Assembly: GCA_015063985.1 (NCBI GenBank)
Contig: SVTC01000006.1
Coordinates: forward strand, 49,598-113,597
Reading direction: 5' to 3'
Length of the DNA: 64,000 bases
Source: Oscillospiraceae bacterium
GTDB lineage: Bacteria; Bacillota; Clostridia; Oscillospirales; SIG627
Position numbers and translations under genes: made by a program. Numbering within the stretch: position 1 is the first letter of the stretch; each line of letters begins with the position of its first letter. Of this stretch, positions 60,389 through 64,000 are shown piece after piece. The notes under the pieces are model-generated. The model ran no database searches, was not told the origin of the DNA, and saw only the letters and a program-made list of their open reading frames with translations.

Positions 60389-60403
60389 TAAAGTTAGATT
60401 TGG

Positions 60404-60432
60404 TTGCTTTTTGCTTTGATATATGTTATAAT
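60404..60432 (+). promoter_or_regulatory. Promoter of the AraC-family pseudogene
   Basis: TTGCTT (60404-60409), 17-bp spacer, TATAAT (60427-60432) with an extended -10 TGT, 30 bases before the start codon. Confidence 0.7.
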
Positions 60433-60462
60433 TCTTTTACATTAAAAATCTTGTGAGGAACA

Positions 60463-61267
60463 ATGAAGAACAGTAACGTTTGCAAATTCACCTTATCCGA
60501 GCCCTCAAACGATCCTTCGGTCTTTTGCTTCGTTTTGGAGACCGACGTTGAAACGATGCTCAAAAGAATAACTCTTCGCCATCACCGTATGATACTGATC
60601 GAGCAAGGAAACGGAGAATTTCTGATAAACGATCACCCATACTCCTTTTCTGCGGGAACTTTGCTCTTCGCCTTTGAAGGAGAAAGCTTTGCGCTTTCGA
60701 AGGGAAACGATCTAAGATACCTTTACATCGATTTTGACGGAGTTCGCAGACAAAATCTCTGCCAGCGCTTTGCTATTTCGCCCCCTCTCCCGAAAAAGAG
60801 ATAATCTCAACAGTCTTATTCCGTTTTTCAAGGATTGCCTTTTAAGCACCCAACAGGAAAACATCGATATAGTTGCCGAAAGTGTTTTGCTTTACGCCTT
60901 CTCCAGACTGAGCTCGATAATATCCCCCAAAAACGACATTGTACAAAAGGTGATCAGCTTTACTGAAAACAATTTTCAAAATCACGAGCTTTCGATCTCT
61001 ATGATCGCCCAGAATATAGGCTATAATTCCAAATATCTTTCTCACTACTTCAAGAAAAAGATGAACATAAGCTACAGCGAATACCTCAGATCGATCCGCT
61101 TTAAATTTGCCATCTCTTTGTTTGAATCGGGAATAAGCTCTGTTAAAAACGTAGCATTCCTTTGCGGTTTTTCAGATTCGCTTTACTTTTCAAACAGCTT
61201 CAAGAAATCCATAGGTATTTCTCCAAAGGAATTTATCTCCAAGCTTTCCAACGGAGAAAAAGAATAG
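60463..61267 (+). pseudogene. AraC family transcriptional regulator, frameshifted
   Basis: The first frame gives a cupin-like sensor (LIEQGNGEFLINDHPYSFSAGTL near residue 45) and stops after QRFAISPPLPKKR at about residue 113. The remainder, in a second frame, continues at SRKRDNLNSLIPFF and holds both AraC helix-turn-helix units (ISMIAQNIGYNSKYLSHYFKK and VKNVAFLCGFSDSLYFSNSFKK). Removing one C from the CCCCC run at 60781-60785 joins them into about 267 residues. The promoter and start region are intact. It is divergent from a Gfo/Idh gene and is a candidate activator of it and of the operon further left, though it may now be dead or a sequencing artefact. Confidence 0.85.
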
Positions 61268-61276
61268 TATAAATAG

Positions 61277-61325
61277 ACACGCCCTCCTGCGATCCAATGG
61301 ATGCAAGAGGGCGTGTTGTTCTTTT
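61277..61325. terminator. Terminator between AraC pseudogene and PPi-PFK
   Basis: ACACGCCCTC pairs with GAGGGCGTGT, with an inner TGC-ATCC hairpin. A T-run follows on the plus strand (TTGTTCTTTT); on the minus strand the run is weaker. It is probably used by the AraC gene and perhaps by PFP as well. Confidence 0.75.
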
Positions 61326-61336
61326 ACTTTAGATAA

Positions 61337-62998
61337 TTACTCCTGTTCAAGAGCCAGAGTAACGGTTGTGGTATCGCAAACCTCGCTGGGTCCGAAGTAC
61401 TGAATTGCACCGGGATATACGTAGCAGGTCTCAACAGCCCACTGATCTCTGTGCTCTGCAAAGTACTTGAAGGGCTTGCCGTCAAGCTCGACAAGAGCCT
61501 TGCGGATAACGGGCTTGTCCTTACCGTTTCTTCTCTCGATGTTCATCATCTTTGTGATAGGCATACCGCCTGCCTTCCACTCCTCCGCGGGATGGCTGAG
61601 GTTGGAAACCTTGGAAAGGTAACCGGTGTAGCCGTACTGGATGAGCATAAATGCATTGTAGCCCAAGGAGTAGCAATAGTCTGCATCGAAGTTAGAGGGG
61701 AATGCACAGCGGCCTTCGTAGCCCAGGAAGTGATGCAAGGGAGAGAACTTGCCCTTGTAGGTTCCCGCAGCCTTACGTGCGGCAAGGTTATCCTTTACAA
61801 GTGCAGAGAACAGCTTCTCGGACTCAATGAGAGAAACCTGAACGTTTCCGTGGGGATCACGCTCAAGGAAGAGCTGCTGCTGGATGGACTCGGGAAGGAT
61901 CGCAAATACTGCCATGGATTCCTTTGTAAGACCTGCCTCGATGAAAGCGTACTTATCCTTCCACGTGGGAAGAGCATTGAACTGCTCGGTCTTCTCGCCT
62001 GCAAGAAGCTCGTTGATCTCGGCGATAAGAACGGAGAATTCGGGAACGAATTCAACGATACCCTCGGGAATGATGGCAACGCCGAAGTTCCAGCCCTTTG
62101 CGGCACGGTCAGCAACGGAATCTGCAATATAGTTGGAGATCTGAGCAAGAGACATCTTCTTTGCGGCAACCTCTTCACCGATAAGGCAAACGTTGGGACG
62201 TGTCTGGAGAGCGCACTCCAATGCAACGTGAGAAGCGGAGCGGCCCATTACCTTAACAAAGTGCCAATATTTCTTTGCGGAGTTTGCGTCTCTCTCGATG
62301 TTACCGATGATCTCGCTATAGGTCTTTGTTGCGGTATCGAAGCCGAAGGAGCACTCGATATCCTCGTTCTTGAGGTCACCGTCAATGGTCTTGGGGCAAC
62401 CGATGACCTGAACGCCCGTGCCGTTTGCGGCAAAATACTCTGCCAAAACTGCAGCGTTGGTGTTGGAGTCGTCACCGCCGATGATAACTATAGCGGTAAT
62501 GCCGTGCTTTTTGCAGACCTCTGCAACCACTGCAAACTGTTCAGCGGTCTCAAGCTTGGTTCTGCCGGAGCCGATGATGTCAAAGCCGCCGGTGTTACGG
62601 TAGCTGTCAATATATTCGTCATCAAAGATAACGTAGTCATCCTCAAGAAGTCCGCTGGGACCGCCCTTGAAGCCGTAGAGAACGTTGTCCTTGTTGCCTG
62701 CCTTCAATGCATCGTACAGACCGCAGATAACGTTATGTCCGCCCGGAGCCTGACCGCCGGAAAGAATAACGCCGACAACCTGCTTCTTTGCCTCGGCAGT
62801 GTTCTTGCCGATCTGGAAGGTGATCTCGTTCTTACCGTAGGTGTTGGGGAAAAGAGCTTGGATCTTTTCCTGGTCTGCAACGCTCTGAGTTGCATCGCCG
62901 TTTTTTACGCATATCTCGGAAATACCTTTTCTGAGCATTCCGGGAAGCTTGGGGTTGTACTGGTATCTTACTTTCTGAAGAGGTGAAAGTTTCATCAA
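61337..62998 (-). CDS. pfp: Diphosphate--fructose-6-phosphate 1-phosphotransferase (PPi-PFK)
   Basis: 553 residues, the long PPi-dependent class. It carries GGQAPGGHN near residue 80, GGDDSNTNA near residue 173 (GGDDS with Asp instead of the Gly of ATP-PFK gives PPi use) and PKTIDGDL near residue 200. It reversibly phosphorylates fructose 6-phosphate using pyrophosphate in place of ATP, which saves energy in anaerobes. Only one of its kind is in the window. It has a promoter of its own and the start follows AAGGAGTG. Confidence 0.95.
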   Translation of the reverse strand: MMKLSPLQKVRYQYNPKLPGMLRKGISEICVKNGDATQSVADQEKIQALFPNTYGKNEITFQIGKNTAEAKKQVVGVILSGGQAPGGHNVICGLYDALKAGNKDNVLYGFKGGPSGLLEDDYVIFDDEYIDSYRNTGGFDIIGSGRTKLETAEQFAVVAEVCKKHGITAIVIIGGDDSNTNAAVLAEYFAANGTGVQVIGCPKTIDGDLKNEDIECSFGFDTATKTYSEIIGNIERDANSAKKYWHFVKVMGRSASHVALECALQTRPNVCLIGEEVAAKKMSLAQISNYIADSVADRAAKGWNFGVAIIPEGIVEFVPEFSVLIAEINELLAGEKTEQFNALPTWKDKYAFIEAGLTKESMAVFAILPESIQQQLFLERDPHGNVQVSLIESEKLFSALVKDNLAARKAAGTYKGKFSPLHHFLGYEGRCAFPSNFDADYCYSLGYNAFMLIQYGYTGYLSKVSNLSHPAEEWKAGGMPITKMMNIERRNGKDKPVIRKALVELDGKPFKYFAEHRDQWAVETCYVYPGAIQYFGPSEVCDTTTVTLALEQE

Positions 62999-63047
62999 AA
63001 TACACTCCTTAGATATAAATATTATTAAAAAGTTTTAACTCCCATAA

Positions 63048-63076
63048 ATTATACTCCATTTTTCAACAAAAGTAAA
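63048..63076 (-). promoter_or_regulatory. Promoter of pfp
   Basis: Minus strand TTTACT (63071-63076), 17-bp spacer, TATAAT (63048-63053), 49 bases upstream of the start. Confidence 0.65.
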
Positions 63077-63174
63077 GAGTATTTTTCCATTTTTATTTCT
63101 TTTTGGCTCATTTCGGTAAAAAACACCAATTCGCCCTCTTGTGCCGCACTAAATGCCGCCAAAAGCCAAAATAT

Positions 63175-63570
63175 CTACTTTATCCACCAAAGCGGAGTAA
63201 TGTCTCCCAATTTCACTGTGGTATTGCTCTTATAATCCATCATTATCTCGACGTCATAATACCTTCCCGCCATAAGCTGGACCATAAGCTCTCGGCATGC
63301 GCCGCAGGGAGCACCGCAGGAGCCGTCGGGCATAATGCAGAGCACCTTATCTATATCCTGCTCACCGTTGGTTATCATATTAAAGATCGCATTTCTCTCG
63401 GCGCATACTCCCAGTCCCGAGCAGGTATCTATACAGACGCCCGTATATATCCTTCCGCTCCTTGAAAGCACTGCCGCAGCAACCTCGCCGCAGCTAAAAT
63501 AATCAGATATCCTTCTTTCCTTCAATACCGCCTTTGCCGCCTCATACATTTTTGTCCATACAGTATCCAT
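63175..63570 (-). CDS. cdd: Cytidine deaminase
   Basis: 131 residues starting at the ATG at 63570, preceded by GGAGTGG; the frame can be read from a TTG at 63597 but that has no good ribosome site. CAERNAIF near residue 63 holds the zinc ligand and catalytic Glu, and PCGACRE near residue 95 the two other Cys ligands. It deaminates cytidine and deoxycytidine in pyrimidine salvage. It is a single-gene unit upstream of pfp on the same strand, more than 170 bases away. Confidence 0.93.
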   Translation of the reverse strand: MDTVWTKMYEAAKAVLKERRISDYFSCGEVAAAVLSRSGRIYTGVCIDTCSGLGVCAERNAIFNMITNGEQDIDKVLCIMPDGSCGAPCGACRELMVQLMAGRYYDVEIMMDYKSNTTVKLGDITPLWWIK

Positions 63571-63646
63571 TCTATCCACTCCGATCCGATATTTCAATCA
63601 TTATACCATTTTCGAAAGCTTTTTTCAACATTTTTCAAGCTTTCTA

Positions 63647-63675
63647 TTGATAAAACTCGAAGAATGTGATATAAT
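63647..63675 (+). promoter_or_regulatory. Promoter of the nfnA-like gene
   Basis: TTGATA (63647-63652), 17-bp spacer, TATAAT (63670-63675), with an extended -10 TGA, 48 bases before the start codon. Confidence 0.75.
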
Positions 63676-63723
63676 CATTTCTTATAGGATGACCACATCA
63701 AAAACAATCACGAGGAAATATTT

Positions 63724-64000
63724 ATGTATAAGATACTGAGAAAGAAGATACTGAATCCAACTGTAACGCAGATGGAGATCGAGGCACCGCTGGTAGCAAA
63801 AAAGGCAAAGCCGGGGCAGTTTATCATACTGAGAGTGGATGAGAGCGGAGAAAGGATCCCCCTGACGATAGCTGGAGCGGATAAGGAAAGCGGAGGAGTA
63901 AAGATCATATTCCAGGTAGTGGGAGCAACCACCACCAAGCTCAATGCAAAAGAGGAAGGCGAATATATAAGCGACTTTGTGGGCCCCTTGGGAACCGCAA
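63724..64000 (+). CDS. NfnA-type / sulfide dehydrogenase-like FAD/NAD-binding protein (partial, 3' end off window)
   Basis: The first 92 codons of a protein resembling the small subunit of NADH-dependent reduced ferredoxin:NADP oxidoreductase and the FAD/NAD-binding subunit of dihydroorotate dehydrogenase or sulfide dehydrogenase. KAKPGQFIILRV near residue 27, RIPLTIAGAD near residue 44 and FQVVGATTTKL near residue 62 are the typical FAD-domain pattern. The start follows GAGGAAATATTT. The partner with the iron-sulfur and glutamate synthase-like part would lie outside the window, so the exact enzyme is not settled. Confidence 0.85.
   Translation, partial: MYKILRKKILNPTVTQMEIEAPLVAKKAKPGQFIILRVDESGERIPLTIAGADKESGGVKIIFQVVGATTTKLNAKEEGEYISDFVGPLGTA

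Noticed and set aside
60781..60790. Programmed frameshift in the AraC gene
   Set aside because: No slippery heptamer with a downstream structure is evident; a single-base indel in a C run explains it more simply.
61451..62986. 511-codon open frame on the plus strand
   Set aside because: Antisense to the PPi-PFK gene, with the catalytic motifs all on the minus strand.

Overview
The window (about 64 kb, moderate GC) looks like the chromosome of a strictly anaerobic, probably gut-dwelling member of the Clostridia (Bacillota). The grounds are pyruvate:ferredoxin oxidoreductase, a PPi-dependent phosphofructokinase, a DivIVA-type protein, a PASTA-bearing division transpeptidase, the start of an NfnA-type gene, and promoters that are almost all housekeeping-type with 17-bp spacers. 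I see no phage, transposon or CRISPR array. I cannot name the species.

Layout. 1-8.4 kb: a glycosidase-like gene diverges from two Gfo/Idh/MocA oxidoreductases and three tandem solute-binding lipoproteins; the middle lipoprotein is frameshifted. 8.5-11.1 kb: DivIVA-like, SDR and ceramidase-like genes. 11.1-22.3 kb: alanine-type symporter, RNase M5-like protein, holA, HIT protein, alaS, two half-size chromate transporters, nifJ. 22.4-25.4 kb: a large YfhO-type membrane protein. 25.5-29.6 kb: a sugar-derivative operon diverging from an AraC regulator. 29.6-42.5 kb: a division/cell-wall cluster mraZ-rsmH-ftsL-ftsI-murE-murF-mraY-ftsW-murG-ftsQ-ftsZ, without murD, murC or ftsA. 42.8-47.2 kb: coaD, rsmD, an S24 repressor, a degenerate M23 protein and a polysaccharide deacetylase. 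47.3-47.8 kb: tRNA-Leu(TAG), an array of miniature hairpins, tRNA-Gln(CTG). 47.9-53.8 kb: copper ATPase fused to CopZ, an EamA transporter, a Crp/Fnr regulator diverging from an iron-sulfur protein, and an MBL-fold hydrolase. 53.9-60.3 kb: a five-gene carbohydrate operon (amidohydrolase, TIM-like, YjbQ, isomerase, kinase) behind a tandem-repeat operator, then another Gfo/Idh gene diverging from a frameshifted AraC gene. 61.3-64 kb: PPi-PFK, cytidine deaminase and the start of nfnA.

How it fits together. Much of the accessory content serves uptake and oxidation or isomerisation of unusual sugars: four Gfo/Idh enzymes, two sugar isomerase families, a kinase, two AraC regulators and three binding proteins with no permeases in view. 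The products would enter a PPi-linked glycolysis and pyruvate:ferredoxin oxidoreductase. The points most worth following are the hairpin array beside the tRNAs, the copA gene with a lost ATG start and an internal CopZ start, the five-gene carbohydrate operon with an altered TIM and a 21-bp tandem-repeat activator site, and the Crp/Fnr two-way promoter switch. All functions are inferred from the translated sequence alone; no database search was run.
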